From the NCBI RefSeq assembly GCF_013204845.1, contig NZ_JABMKY010000001.1:310001-374000 (forward strand): DNA of 64,000 nucleotides. Reading direction: 5' to 3'. This document shows positions 1 to 8,131 of the stretch, in pieces. The translations under genes were made by a program, and so were the position numbers. The DNA is from Paenibacillus qinlingensis (lineage in GTDB: Bacteria; Bacillota; Bacilli; Paenibacillales; NBRC-103111). The notes beneath the pieces were generated by a model. The model did not search any database. It was not told the origin of the DNA and saw nothing but the letters and a program-made list of their open reading frames with translations. Positions within the stretch are counted from its first letter, which is position 1. The number at the start of each line of letters is the position of its first letter.

Positions 1-1048
1 AAACCTTCATACCCCATCTGACGACTTCTGGATTCAATGGTTCTCCCACACTCAATACATGACGAAGTGCTGACAAATCATAACTTGCAGAAACATCATC
101 GCCAGCCCCCATCAACATACGGAAAGCCGTTGGTGCACTGTACCAAACGGTTACTTTATACTTCTGAAGTGTATTGTACCAATCCTGTGGACTGAAACGT
201 CCTCCGCGGATTACATTCGTCGCACCATTCAACCATGGAGCGAAAATCCCGTAGGAAGTCCCTGTAACCCAACCTGGATCTGCCGTACACCAGTAGATAT
301 CATCTTCTTTTAAATCAAGGACAATTTGTCCCGTATAATAGTGCTGCAACATCGCATTTTGAACGTGGAATACACCTTTCGGTTTCCCTGTTGACCCCGA
401 AGTATAATGAATAATTAATCCATCTTCGCGATCCAACCATTCAATTTCAAGTTCTGTAGAAGCATTGGCCATTTCCTTATGATAATCAACTTGTCCTTCA
501 CCAAGCTCGATGTTCTCCCCAACTAGGATCACATGCTTCAAGTGTGGAAGTTCACTATATGGCACACGTGATAATTGACTAGGCGTCGTGATAATCGCAA
601 CCGCTTCACTATCCGCCAATCGATCACGAACTGCAGTTTCCATGAAAGCTTCAAAAAGCGGTCCAACAACTGCGCCTACTTTGAGCGATCCTAGTAAAGA
701 ATAATACAGTTCAGGTGTCCGCGGCATGAAAATGAAAACGCGCTCGCCCTTACCAATGCCTAGATTTCTAAGCACATTACCAAACTGATTGGATCTTTCT
801 TTCATTTGTCCAAAAGTAATCGCTTCATCTCGCGTGCTGTCACTGTAGTACAAAGCGATTTTGTCCTTTTTCTCGCCTTCCGCATGACGGTCAATGGCTT
901 CATAAGCCATATTCACTTTGCCTGTTTCGTACCAGGAGAAGTTTTTCTCGATGTCTGCCCAATCAAATGTCGCATGTGTTTGTTCGTAATTAGCCATGTT
1001 TGGATTAAGGGATACTGATTTAATGAGTTCATCTTTAATTTGATCCAT
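1..1048 (-). CDS. acsA: Acetyl-coenzyme A synthetase, N-terminal part (runs off window)
   Basis: AMP-forming acetyl-CoA synthetase, which activates acetate with ATP and CoA. Only the N-terminal ~349 residues are inside the window; the C-terminal domain lies left of position 1. The reverse strand shows the P-loop-like adenylate motif TSGSTGKPKGVFH near position 400 and a start MDQIKDELIK at 1048, preceded by GGAGGG at 1060-1066. It is divergent from acuA, whose product is known in Bacillus to acetylate and inactivate AcsA, which supports the assignment to this ANL-family member rather than to an acyl-CoA ligase. A cre-like site lies between the probable promoter (TATAAT at 1134-1139) and the start codon. 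Confidence 0.93.
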   Translation of the reverse strand, partial: MDQIKDELIKSVSLNPNMANYEQTHATFDWADIEKNFSWYETGKVNMAYEAIDRHAEGEKKDKIALYYSDSTRDEAITFGQMKERSNQFGNVLRNLGIGKGERVFIFMPRTPELYYSLLGSLKVGAVVGPLFEAFMETAVRDRLADSEAVAIITTPSQLSRVPYSELPHLKHVILVGENIELGEGQVDYHKEMANASTELEIEWLDREDGLIIHYTSGSTGKPKGVFHVQNAMLQHYYTGQIVLDLKEDDIYWCTADPGWVTGTSYGIFAPWLNGATNVIRGGRFSPQDWYNTLQKYKVTVWYSAPTAFRMLMGAGDDVSASYDLSALRHVLSVGEPLNPEVVRWGMKV

Positions 1049-1071
1049 AAACGTAAAACCCTCCTCACGAA

Positions 1072-1085
1072 ATAAACCGCTTTCA
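1072..1085 (-). promoter_or_regulatory. cre-like CcpA site in acsA leader
   Basis: The minus strand reads TGAAAGCGGTTTAT, one mismatch from the relaxed cre consensus TGNAANCGNWNNCW. It lies about 49 nt downstream of the start expected from the -10 box TATAAT (1134-1139, minus), a roadblock-type position like that described for Bacillus acsA. ccpA itself lies 3 kb away. Binding is inferred. Confidence 0.45.
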
Positions 1086-1244
1086 CTTTACTGATGAATT
1101 CGAGCAAAATGTGATCGATTTTTGACATGTTCTATTATAACACACTCAGAATATTTCGCCTACGTTTAAGTTTTGCTATGATTTCAAACAAAAGTTTGGT
1201 ATAAAATTACTATGAATCCAAAATAAATGACTACACCGTCCTTC

Positions 1245-1332
1245 ATGGGCGTTACGCATTTATGGAGAAATGCAGCCGACTACTTATGTGAAACATATAA
1301 ACTCTTATATTTTTAGTAAAGGAAACGCCCAT
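1245..1332 (+). promoter_or_regulatory. Structured acuA upstream region (nested inverted repeats)
   Basis: The 315-base gap between acsA and acuA holds a 9-bp inverted repeat, ATGGGCGTT (1245-1253) and AACGCCCAT (1324-1332). It encloses GCATTT/AAATGC (1256-1273) and two mutually exclusive hairpins, TATGT/ACATA (1285-1297) and ATATAA/TTATAT (1295-1310). It ends 13 nt before the acuA ribosome site. It could be a leader RNA or simply operator DNA; the transcription start is not known. Confidence 0.35.
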
Positions 1333-1363
1333 CATGCTGTTTTTTAGAAGGAGAGCCAAGGTT

Positions 1364-2002
1364 ATGCAGCATATCAAAATCTACCACTCACAAAGCTTGC
1401 GCACTGCTCCCGATCAACCTGAAATTATAATTGAGGGTCCCGTTTCTCCAGAAAAATTGCAGGAACTCACGATGCACGCAAAGCTAGATGCCTTCCGTCG
1501 GCCGAAAGAACAACTCGAAGCACTCATCGAAATTGCTGGGCTACCCGAAGGACGAATTATTCTAGCTAGGGATGGAACCACCATTGTGGGTTACGTCACT
1601 TTCCATTATGCAGATGAAATTGAGCGATGGTCGCAAGGAAATATGAAGGATTTAATTGAACTTGGCGCCATTGAGGTCGCTGATGATTACAGATCGATTG
1701 GTTTAGGTAAAAAAATGATTCAACTGGCATTTGAAGAAGATCAAATGGAAAATGTTATTTGCTTCACAACGGAATATTATTGGCATTGGGATTTGGAAAC
1801 GAGTAAATTAACCGTTTGGGAATATCGTCAAATGATGGAAAAGCTAATGAAAAGCATCGATATGATCTGGTTCGCAACCGATGATCCAGAAATTTGCTCC
1901 CATCCCGCCAACTGTCTGATGGTGAGGATCGGAAAGCAAGTACCCATCTCGTCGGTCGAGCAGTTTGATCGTGTGCGTTTTCAGCAGCGCTTTATGTATT
2001 AG
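1364..2002 (+). CDS. acuA: Acetoin utilization protein AcuA, GNAT protein acetyltransferase
   Basis: Predicted lysine acetyltransferase that in Bacillus subtilis acetylates the active-site lysine of AcsA and switches acetyl-CoA synthetase off. The 212-residue length fits the ~210-residue family. A GNAT core is visible around GAIEVADDYRSIGLGKKM (near residues 105-122), with the glycine-rich acetyl-CoA loop. The start MQHIKIYHS is chosen because AGAAGGAG (1346-1353) lies about 10 nt upstream; an in-frame ATG at 1334 has no ribosome site. It is followed 67 bp later by acuC, the deacetylase, so the two opposing activities are co-transcribed. acuB, present between them in B. subtilis, is missing here. 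Confidence 0.93.
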   Translation: MQHIKIYHSQSLRTAPDQPEIIIEGPVSPEKLQELTMHAKLDAFRRPKEQLEALIEIAGLPEGRIILARDGTTIVGYVTFHYADEIERWSQGNMKDLIELGAIEVADDYRSIGLGKKMIQLAFEEDQMENVICFTTEYYWHWDLETSKLTVWEYRQMMEKLMKSIDMIWFATDDPEICSHPANCLMVRIGKQVPISSVEQFDRVRFQQRFMY

Positions 2003-2069
2003 CTCCATGAGATGCAGTTAGTAGCAGATCTTCAAACGAAATTGTTAGCCAATTCGGGGGAATTTGGAA

Positions 2070-3257
2070 ATGGACATGAAGTTTACGGAACCTGTGTTTA
2101 TCTATGATGATCAAGAAATTCAATATAAATTTAATGATACGCATCCTTTTAATCAGGATCGTCTCATTATGACCGTTGATTTGCTGCGTAAATCTGGCGC
2201 ACTTCCAGACAACGCGGTACTTACGTCTCGCTCAGCGACGGATGCAGAACTCTTGCGGGTGCATTCAGCTACTTATATCGAGGCAGTGAAAGCATTAAGT
2301 GCAGCCGTTCCTGACGAGAGCTGGGTGCGTGAAGCAACCCGTTTCGGACTAGACACAGACGATACGCCCTACTTCCCCGGGATGCACGACATCACAGCGA
2401 AGGTCGTAGGCGGTTCTATCCTTGCCGTAGACCTCGTAATGTCTGGCCAAGCGCCGCATGCCTTACACTTAGGCGGCGGCCTCCACCACGCCCTGCAGAG
2501 CAAGGGTGCGGGCTTCTGCGTCTATAACGACGCATCTGCAGCGATCGCTTACGCTAAAGAGAAGTATGGCGCTAAGGTGCTCTACATCGACACGGACGTG
2601 CATCACGGCGATGGTGTGCAGTGGAGTTTCTACGCCGACCCGCAGGTCGGCACGTTGTCCATTCATGAGACGGGGAAATATTTATTCCCCGGCACTGGGG
2701 CAGTGAACGAACGCGGAGAAGGCGACGCGTTCGGAACGAGTGTGAACATTCCGGTGGAGCCCTACACCGAGGATGATTCTTGGCTGGAATGTTTCAGCGA
2801 GGTCTTGACCGAGCTGATCGCCCGCTTCCAGCCGGACGTCATTATCTCGCAGCATGGGTGCGACGCCCATGCTTTCGACCCGCTCGCGCATGTGCATTGC
2901 TCCATGCGCGTGTACAAGGCCATGCCCGAGCTTATCCATCGACTTGCGCACCAATGGTGCGAAGGTCGGTGGGTCGCGCTCGGGGGCGGCGGGTACGACA
3001 TCTGGCGCGTCGTACCGCGGGCTTGGAGCCTGCTCTGGCTCGTGATGAGCGAGCAGGCGATTGTGGGTCAGCTGGAGGCGGAGCCCCAGCTGAGGCTGCC
3101 TCAGGCGTGGCTAGACGCCTGGCAGGGCAAGAGCCCCGTCCCACTCGTGGAAACGTGGCTCGACCCGGTCGAAGCTTGGGCGCCGATTCCAAGGCGCCAA
3201 GTAATCACGGAGAAGAATCGACAAACAAAGGAACTCGCAATGATGTATTTAAAATAA
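2070..3257 (+). CDS. acuC: Acetoin utilization protein AcuC, class I-like protein deacetylase
   Basis: Zinc-dependent deacetylase of the histone-deacetylase/arginase fold, expected to reactivate acetylated AcsA. The family signatures are all present: HLGGGLHHAL (paired catalytic histidines), DTDVHHGDGVQ (zinc-ligand Asp and His), QHGCDAHAFDPLAH (third zinc ligand region) and GGGGYDIWRVV (transition-state Tyr). The start at ATG 2070 follows GGGGGAA at 2056-2062; a TTG at 2064 is too close. Length 395 residues is normal. The last two thirds (about 2430-3200) are clearly richer in G+C than the first third and than neighbouring genes. Confidence 0.93.
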   Translation: MDMKFTEPVFIYDDQEIQYKFNDTHPFNQDRLIMTVDLLRKSGALPDNAVLTSRSATDAELLRVHSATYIEAVKALSAAVPDESWVREATRFGLDTDDTPYFPGMHDITAKVVGGSILAVDLVMSGQAPHALHLGGGLHHALQSKGAGFCVYNDASAAIAYAKEKYGAKVLYIDTDVHHGDGVQWSFYADPQVGTLSIHETGKYLFPGTGAVNERGEGDAFGTSVNIPVEPYTEDDSWLECFSEVLTELIARFQPDVIISQHGCDAHAFDPLAHVHCSMRVYKAMPELIHRLAHQWCEGRWVALGGGGYDIWRVVPRAWSLLWLVMSEQAIVGQLEAEPQLRLPQAWLDAWQGKSPVPLVETWLDPVEAWAPIPRRQVITEKNRQTKELAMMYLK

Positions 3258-3275
3258 ATCTTTCCGAAATCAAGA

Positions 3276-3319
3276 AAAGCTCAGATCACCGCCAACTAGG
3301 CGATGCTCTGAGCTTTATT
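3276..3319. terminator. Bidirectional terminator acuC / mtnN
   Basis: Inverted repeat AAAGCTCAGA (3276-3285) and TCTGAGCTTT (3307-3316) lies in the 78-bp gap between the convergent acuC and mtnN genes. Confidence 0.7.
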
Positions 3320-3335
3320 CGTGAGGAGCTAATCT

Positions 3336-4037
3336 TTACAGCTGCTTCACCATATCTTCGACCATTTTATACGAATTCTCCGATGCAATCACCGTAAACT
3401 CAGCGAAATTCACATGCGCAGAACCATCTGCTTTGTCGGACATGGAGCGCAAGACAACATAAGGAATGCTATTCATCGCACATACTTGCGCAACAGACGA
3501 TCCTTCCATCTCTACACAAACACCGTTCAGCTCTTGATACAGACTAGCTACCACTTCACGGCTTGCGATGAATTGGTCGCCTGATAGTACTCTTCCCTGC
3601 TTCACTTTACCTGCAAACAATTTCTCTCCCGAAGCTACGGCTAGCTCTACGAGCTTACGATCTGCTGCGTACACCGAGTTCTCAGCATAAGGAATTACGC
3701 CGCGCGGAAATCCGAGTGCTGTCACATCCATATCGTGCTGTACACACTCCGTGGAGATAACGAGATCGCCGATTTGCAATTCAGGATCTAATGCCCCAGC
3801 AACGCCAGTGAAGATAACAGCTTCTACACCAAACTGATCAATTAGAATTTGCGTAGTTACTGCAGCATTCACTTTCCCTACGCCTGTGCGACAGACAACA
3901 ACATTTTTACCGAAATAAGTACCTTCTCGAAAGGTAATGCCTGCCTTTACCGTTTCGTTTATATCTGTCATATGAGCAACAAGCAGCTCAATTTCTTCAT
4001 TCATTGCTCCGATTAATGCGATTTTGTTCCAAGTCAT
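3336..4037 (-). CDS. mtnN: 5'-methylthioadenosine/S-adenosylhomocysteine nucleosidase
   Basis: Hydrolyses the glycosidic bond of methylthioadenosine and S-adenosylhomocysteine in the methionine salvage and activated-methyl cycles. At 233 residues it has the family length. It shows the N-terminal IALIGAMNEEIELL (catalytic Glu), the FTGVAGALDP segment, VCVEMEGSSVAQVC (substrate-ribose Met-Glu) and LRSMSDKADG with the catalytic Asp. The start at 4037 (MTWNKIAL) is preceded by GAGAGGGA; a longer reading frame upstream adds about 30 residues that match nothing in the family and overlap the ccpA terminator. It is downstream of ccpA on the same strand. Confidence 0.95.
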   Translation of the reverse strand: MTWNKIALIGAMNEEIELLVAHMTDINETVKAGITFREGTYFGKNVVVCRTGVGKVNAAVTTQILIDQFGVEAVIFTGVAGALDPELQIGDLVISTECVQHDMDVTALGFPRGVIPYAENSVYAADRKLVELAVASGEKLFAGKVKQGRVLSGDQFIASREVVASLYQELNGVCVEMEGSSVAQVCAMNSIPYVVLRSMSDKADGSAHVNFAEFTVIASENSYKMVEDMVKQL

Positions 4038-4069
4038 ATTGATTTCCCTCTCTCTCTTCCTACATGAGA

Positions 4070-4118
4070 AAACCTCTATCGCATCTCTTCCAGGATGGAA
4101 GGACACGATTAGAGGTTT
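4070..4118 (-). terminator. Hairpin between ccpA and mtnN
   Basis: AAACCTCTATCG (4070-4081) pairs with CGATTAGAGGTTT (4106-4118) with one bulged base, and an inner CTTCC/GGAAG stem. The stem is followed on the minus strand by a short TTTTCT, so ccpA and mtnN are probably at least partly uncoupled. Confidence 0.5.
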
Positions 4119-4127
4119 ATTTTTCAC

Positions 4128-5135
4128 TTAAGCTCGAGCTTTAACCGAATGACGATTAATGATTTCATGCGGTAAAATAACTTGCATATTTTCTGTTGAT
4201 TCTTTATTCATCAGCTTCGTCAGTAGTCGCATCGACACCGCTCCGATATCATACATCGGTTGAGCTACCGTCGTTAAAGTCGGTCTGACCATGGATGCCA
4301 TACGGATATTATCCACACTGATTACAGCGATATCCTCAGGAACACGAAGTCCATTGTCTTGAATCGTATGAATAGCGCCAATCGCCATTTCATCCGTTGC
4401 CGAGAAAATAGCAGACGGTTTAGGAGAAAGCTCCAAGAAATAGTTGACTGCATCCACACTTGACTCATAACGGTAGTTACCAATTCGTACATACTCATCA
4501 CGAACTGGAATACCAGCCGTTTCAAGCGCGCGTTTGTAACCTTGATATCTAGCGAAGCCATTCGCTGGATCCTGTAGAGTTCCAGAAATCATGGCAATAT
4601 CGCGATGCCCTGCTTCAATCAGTACGTTCACTGCATCAAAGGCAGCTGCCTCATGATCAATATCAACGGATGCCATCGCTTGATTCTCATCCTTCGTGCC
4701 ACAAAGGACAACCGGAACGGATGATGTACGGAAAGCTTGAATATGTTCTTCCGTCACAACACCACCCATGAAGAGCAACCCATCAACTTGTTTCTCAAGC
4801 AATGTGTTGATTACACGAATTTCTTTCTCTTTCTTCTTGTCCGCATTACACAAAATAATATTGTAATGGTACATATTCGCGATATCCTCAATTCCACGCG
4901 CTACTTCAGCAAAAATAGAATTGGATATATCGGGAATAACAACGCCAACCGTTGTCGTCTTTTTACTTGCTAATCCTCTAGCTACCGCATTTGGACGGTA
5001 ACCCAATCGTTCAATGGCTTCAAAAACTTTCTTACGTGTTTGCGGCTTCACGTTCGGGTTATTATTAACGACCCGAGATACGGTTGCCATGGAAACGCCT
5101 GCTTCTCTCGCTACATCATAAATGGTTACGGTCAC
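4128..5135 (-). CDS. ccpA: Catabolite control protein A (LacI family)
   Basis: Global regulator of carbon catabolite repression, which with HPr-Ser46-P binds cre sites. The helix-turn-helix [19 protein letters not shown] begins at residue 3 and is followed by the CcpA-typical hinge [14 protein letters not shown], then the periplasmic-binding-protein-like core with [12 protein letters not shown]. It matches Bacillus CcpA almost continuously through the first 130 residues. I choose the GTG at 5135 (335 residues) because GGAGAG (5143-5148) is 7 nt upstream; ATG at 5150 and GTG at 5156 lack a site. In B. subtilis ccpA also lies near acsA-acuABC, so the synteny is conserved. Confidence 0.95.
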   Translation of the reverse strand: MTVTIYDVAREAGVSMATVSRVVNNNPNVKPQTRKKVFEAIERLGYRPNAVARGLASKKTTTVGVVIPDISNSIFAEVARGIEDIANMYHYNIILCNADKKKEKEIRVINTLLEKQVDGLLFMGGVVTEEHIQAFRTSSVPVVLCGTKDENQAMASVDIDHEAAAFDAVNVLIEAGHRDIAMISGTLQDPANGFARYQGYKRALETAGIPVRDEYVRIGNYRYESSVDAVNYFLELSPKPSAIFSATDEMAIGAIHTIQDNGLRVPEDIAVISVDNIRMASMVRPTLTTVAQPMYDIGAVSMRLLTKLMNKESTENMQVILPHEIINRHSVKARA

Positions 5136-5187
5136 GGTTACTCTCTCCATTTTCACAAGTATTCTGCGAACCTAGTATATTATCGTT

Positions 5188-5216
5188 ATGATACGACAAA
5201 TTAATCCATCTTGCAA
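5188..5216 (-). promoter_or_regulatory. Probable SigA promoter of ccpA
   Basis: On the minus strand TTGCAA (5211-5216) is followed after 17 nt by TATCAT (5188-5193), about 50 nt upstream of the chosen ccpA start. Confidence 0.5.
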
Positions 5217-5219
5217 TGC

Positions 5220-5262
5220 AAAATGAAAATGCTTTGAAAATAATTTTCATTTTATTTTCAAA
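5220..5262. promoter_or_regulatory. Fur-family-like 7-1-7 palindrome upstream of ccpA promoter
   Basis: TGAAAATAATTTTCA (5235-5249) is a perfect 7-1-7 palindrome differing at two symmetric positions from the Bacillus Fur box TGATAATNATTATCA. It is embedded in two longer overlapping inverted repeats (5220-5230 with 5243-5253; 5233-5243 with 5252-5262). It sits just upstream of the ccpA -35 box. AT richness means chance or another regulator cannot be excluded. Confidence 0.4.
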
Positions 5263-5277
5263 AGGGTCACAAATAGA

Positions 5278-5306
5278 ATAAAAGCCAACCTCTTGTCGAG
5301 ATTGGC
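5278..5306 (-). terminator. Terminator of the zinc-finger gene
   Basis: Minus strand GCCAATCTC, loop, AGGTTGGC followed by TTTT (stem 5284-5306), directly downstream of the gene ending at 5316. Confidence 0.75.
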
Positions 5307-5315
5307 AGCCCATTT

Positions 5316-5723
5316 TTAGGTTGAAATTGCGCTTTGAGTAATTTGAGATAACCGTTTACGAATTTCCTCAGCCCATGGCTCATCGCCTAGCGATTGCGCT
5401 AGCAATAAGATGTCCAACAGCTCATTGATTCGTTCCTCCACAATTTTCTCCATAGAATCATTCATACGCTCTTTTTCTGTTACTTTCAATAGCAGAAAGG
5501 CAACCTCCGAAACTTCATGGAAGAAGAATTGCTGCTTCTCTGGTTTACTCCCCAACCTACCGATCAGACCGGTAAGTTCAGGCTTTACATGAGGTACAAC
5601 CTCACTTCGTCCACAGCCCTCACAGGAATAGATAGGAACATTCTCAATATCTACTTTACTTTGATAAATAACCGTGCGCAGACGAAGGTTCATTGTGCGT
5701 CCGCACTTACAATACTTTTGCAT
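5316..5723 (-). CDS. YgiT-type zinc-finger protein
   Basis: 135-residue protein with two Cys pairs at the N-terminus, CKCGRTM (near residues 5-11) and CEGCGRSEVV (near residues 34-43), forming a zinc ribbon of the type at the N-terminus of MqsA/YgiT proteins. No helix-turn-helix follows; instead there is a predicted helical C-terminal half rich in Glu, Lys and Leu. There is no adjacent MqsR-like toxin, so an antitoxin role is not supported. It ends 26 bp from its own terminator and precedes ccpA without being co-transcribed. Function unknown. Confidence 0.7.
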   Translation of the reverse strand: MQKYCKCGRTMNLRLRTVIYQSKVDIENVPIYSCEGCGRSEVVPHVKPELTGLIGRLGSKPEKQQFFFHEVSEVAFLLLKVTEKERMNDSMEKIVEERINELLDILLLAQSLGDEPWAEEIRKRLSQITQSAIST

Positions 5724-5847
5724 TCTAACACTCCTTCACTGACAGGCGGCATGTACATTAGTTGCTTGTACTATGTTATTCTACGATGTCATCAGATTTC
5801 CTTCTGATCGATACATAGTAGTTTTTGCCACCTTTGGAAGCGAGATG

Positions 5848-6390
5848 TTACTTTACCTGTTGTTTGCTAAACGAGATCACTTCATCCACAAAACGTTTGG
5901 AAAATGCCGGAAGATCTGGTGGTCTACGCCCTGAAATGATGTTGCGATCCACGACCACTTCTTCATCCACCCAAATGGCCCCAGCATTTTCGATATCGTC
6001 GCGAATGCCTGGCGTGGACGTCATCGTGTAGCCTTGAACGATTTTGGCAGAAATCAAAACCCAGCCTGCATGACAAATTTGCGCGATCGGCTTCACATCG
6101 GCATGAAACTCTTGCGTTAGTCTAAGCACATCGGCATAACGACGAAGCTTGTCTGGTGCCCAACCACCAGGTACATAAAGCCCAACATAATCCGAAGATT
6201 TCACTTCATCGAATGCATAGTCCGTCGTGATGGGTACGCCATATTTGCCGTGATATACAGTCTTCGCTTTGGGTCCAACGATATCTACAACTGCTCCTGC
6301 TTCGCGCAACCGGTAAACAGGATACCACATTTCCAAATCTTCAAATTCTTCATCAACAAAGGCTAGCACCTTCATACCTGCTAATTCCAT
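5848..6390 (-). CDS. DJ-1/PfpI family protein
   Basis: 180-residue class I glutamine-amidotransferase-fold protein. The nucleophile elbow ICHAGWVL (Cys near residue 105, followed by His) and the early Glu in VDEEFEDLEM (near residues 12-21) are those of PfpI/YhbO-type proteins, which are reported as proteases, chaperones or deglycases; the true activity is disputed. The start ATG at 6390 has the strong site GGAGGTAATT located inside the end of ptsI, one base after the ptsI stop, so the gene is translationally coupled to ptsI. This places a stress-type protein in a PTS operon. Confidence 0.85.
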   Translation of the reverse strand: MELAGMKVLAFVDEEFEDLEMWYPVYRLREAGAVVDIVGPKAKTVYHGKYGVPITTDYAFDEVKSSDYVGLYVPGGWAPDKLRRYADVLRLTQEFHADVKPIAQICHAGWVLISAKIVQGYTMTSTPGIRDDIENAGAIWVDEEVVVDRNIISGRRPPDLPAFSKRFVDEVISFSKQQVK

Positions 6391-6391
6391 A

Positions 6392-8131
6392 CTAATTACC
6401 TCCTACAATGGATTCCGTTTGTTCTGTTTGAGCAAGCAGCTCCAAGATTTCATCACTCGTTTTGCAAACTAAAATACGATCTACTAATGCCTTGCATGTC
6501 GCGGCATCACTGCTAAGTAACCTATGCTTGACTTGCAAGAGCGTCTGAACCGATATGCTCAGCTCTTCAATGCCCAGTCCAAGCCAAATCGGCAGAGCTC
6601 GAATATCTCCAGCCATTTCCCCGCATACGCCTACAGGAATGCCAACACGCTTGCCTGCGTCGATCACGAGTTTAAGTAATCGAATAACGGCCGGATGATA
6701 AGGATTATATAAGTGCGCGATATTCTCATTCATTCGATCAACTGCTAGAACATATTGAACTAGGTCATTCGTACCGATACTCATGAAATTCACTTCGCTG
6801 GCAAGAACATCAGCTATGATGGCAGCAGCTGGTACTTCGATTGTAAGTCCAACCTCAATATTAGCATTATAAGGCACACCAAGACTACTTAGCTCCAGCT
6901 TCGCTCTTTCCAAGTGCGCTTTCGCTTGACGCACCTCTTCTATGGAGGTCACCATTGGATACATAATCTTCACATTCCCATAATGACTAGCTCTTAAGAT
7001 CGCTCTTAACTGCGTCATAAAGAGATCCGTTCGATCCAGAGAGATACGAATGGCCCGGTATCCAAGGAAAGGATTATCTTCCTTGGCAAGCGGCATATAG
7101 TCCAGCTTCTTGTCCCCGCCAATGTCCAGCGTTCGGATTACGATTGGACGTCCTTTGAGCTGCATGGCCGCGTGACGGTAAACCTCAAATTGTTCCTCTT
7201 CACTAGGTAATGAATCTCGATCCATATACAAATATTCTGTACGAAACAGCCCTACACCTGATGCGCCATTCCGCAATACTTGGTCAATTTCCATAACCGA
7301 ATTAATATTCGCATGTAGATTAACCAAGCTTCTATCTAATGTCAGCGGAGCCACATCGGCAATTTCTTGCAAACTTTCCTTGAACTCCAACCAGTTTTTC
7401 TTACGCGCTTGATAACGTTCTATCGTGATTTTATCCGGGTTAATATACAATGTGCCTTCTTGACCATCAATAATCAAGAAATCACCATTTTGAATAGGGC
7501 GCAGGAGCTTTCCTTCTAATCCAAGTACATAAGGAACAGACATCGCTCTGGCCATAATCGACACGTGCGAGTGCGTGCCTCCCAGAATTGTCAACAATCC
7601 TAGCACGTTCGTTGGATCCAGATGAGCAAGCTGTGAAGGGGTAAGCTCCTTCGCAACTAAAATATAAGGATGATCAATCGGCGGAACCGTTGTACTTGTA
7701 TCCCCCAATAAATGCTTCAACAGACGATTACCGACATCCTTAATATCTAAGGCACGTTCTTTCATGTATTCATCATCAATTAAATTAAACATTCCTACAA
7801 ATTTATCGATGACTTCTTTCACCGCAACTTCTGCGGCTTTGTATTGCAATTCAATAATACCTTGAATCTCATTCATGAAAATGGGATCTTCCAAAATGGC
7901 CAAATGTGCATCAAAAATATAGGCTTGTTCTTGCCCTACAACTTCTTTGATTTCTTGTTTGATTAGCTCTAGCTCATCCTTGGAATGCCGAATGCCATCA
8001 TACAATCGCTCGAATTCATAAGCTAAATCGGTCACATCGATCATTTTCTCTGGAAAATCCCATTCCCAAGTGGGAATAACAAACGCTTGACCCATTGCAA
8101 TTCCCGATGACGCGCCTACACCTCTAATCAT
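6392..8131 (-). CDS. ptsI: PTS enzyme I (phosphoenolpyruvate-protein phosphotransferase)
   Basis: Cytosolic first enzyme of the sugar phosphotransferase system, taking phosphate from PEP and passing it to HPr. The phospho-histidine segment GGTHSHVSIMARAMSVP is near residue 187, the PEP-binding signatures GVGLFRTEYLYMDRD and LDIGGDKKLDYMP follow, and the C-terminal active-site Cys is in GVCGEMAGD. At 579 residues it is full length. The start overlaps the EIICBA stop by 4 bases (ATGA). No HPr gene is adjacent, unlike the ptsHI order in most Bacilli, so HPr must be encoded elsewhere or this is a second, operon-dedicated enzyme I. Confidence 0.95.
   Translation of the reverse strand: MIRGVGASSGIAMGQAFVIPTWEWDFPEKMIDVTDLAYEFERLYDGIRHSKDELELIKQEIKEVVGQEQAYIFDAHLAILEDPIFMNEIQGIIELQYKAAEVAVKEVIDKFVGMFNLIDDEYMKERALDIKDVGNRLLKHLLGDTSTTVPPIDHPYILVAKELTPSQLAHLDPTNVLGLLTILGGTHSHVSIMARAMSVPYVLGLEGKLLRPIQNGDFLIIDGQEGTLYINPDKITIERYQARKKNWLEFKESLQEIADVAPLTLDRSLVNLHANINSVMEIDQVLRNGASGVGLFRTEYLYMDRDSLPSEEEQFEVYRHAAMQLKGRPIVIRTLDIGGDKKLDYMPLAKEDNPFLGYRAIRISLDRTDLFMTQLRAILRASHYGNVKIMYPMVTSIEEVRQAKAHLERAKLELSSLGVPYNANIEVGLTIEVPAAAIIADVLASEVNFMSIGTNDLVQYVLAVDRMNENIAHLYNPYHPAVIRLLKLVIDAGKRVGIPVGVCGEMAGDIRALPIWLGLGIEELSISVQTLLQVKHRLLSSDAATCKALVDRILVCKTSDEILELLAQTEQTESIVGGN

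Noticed and set aside
2780-3397. 205-residue plus-strand frame and several minus-strand frames inside acuC
   Set aside because: They follow from high G+C third positions in acuC; the acuC frame carries all deacetylase motifs and the shadow frames have Arg/Ala/Pro-rich composition without ribosome sites.
5223-5236. Possible cre site TGAAAATGCTTTGA upstream of ccpA
   Set aside because: The essential central CG is missing; the symmetry is better explained by the overlapping 7-1-7 dyad.
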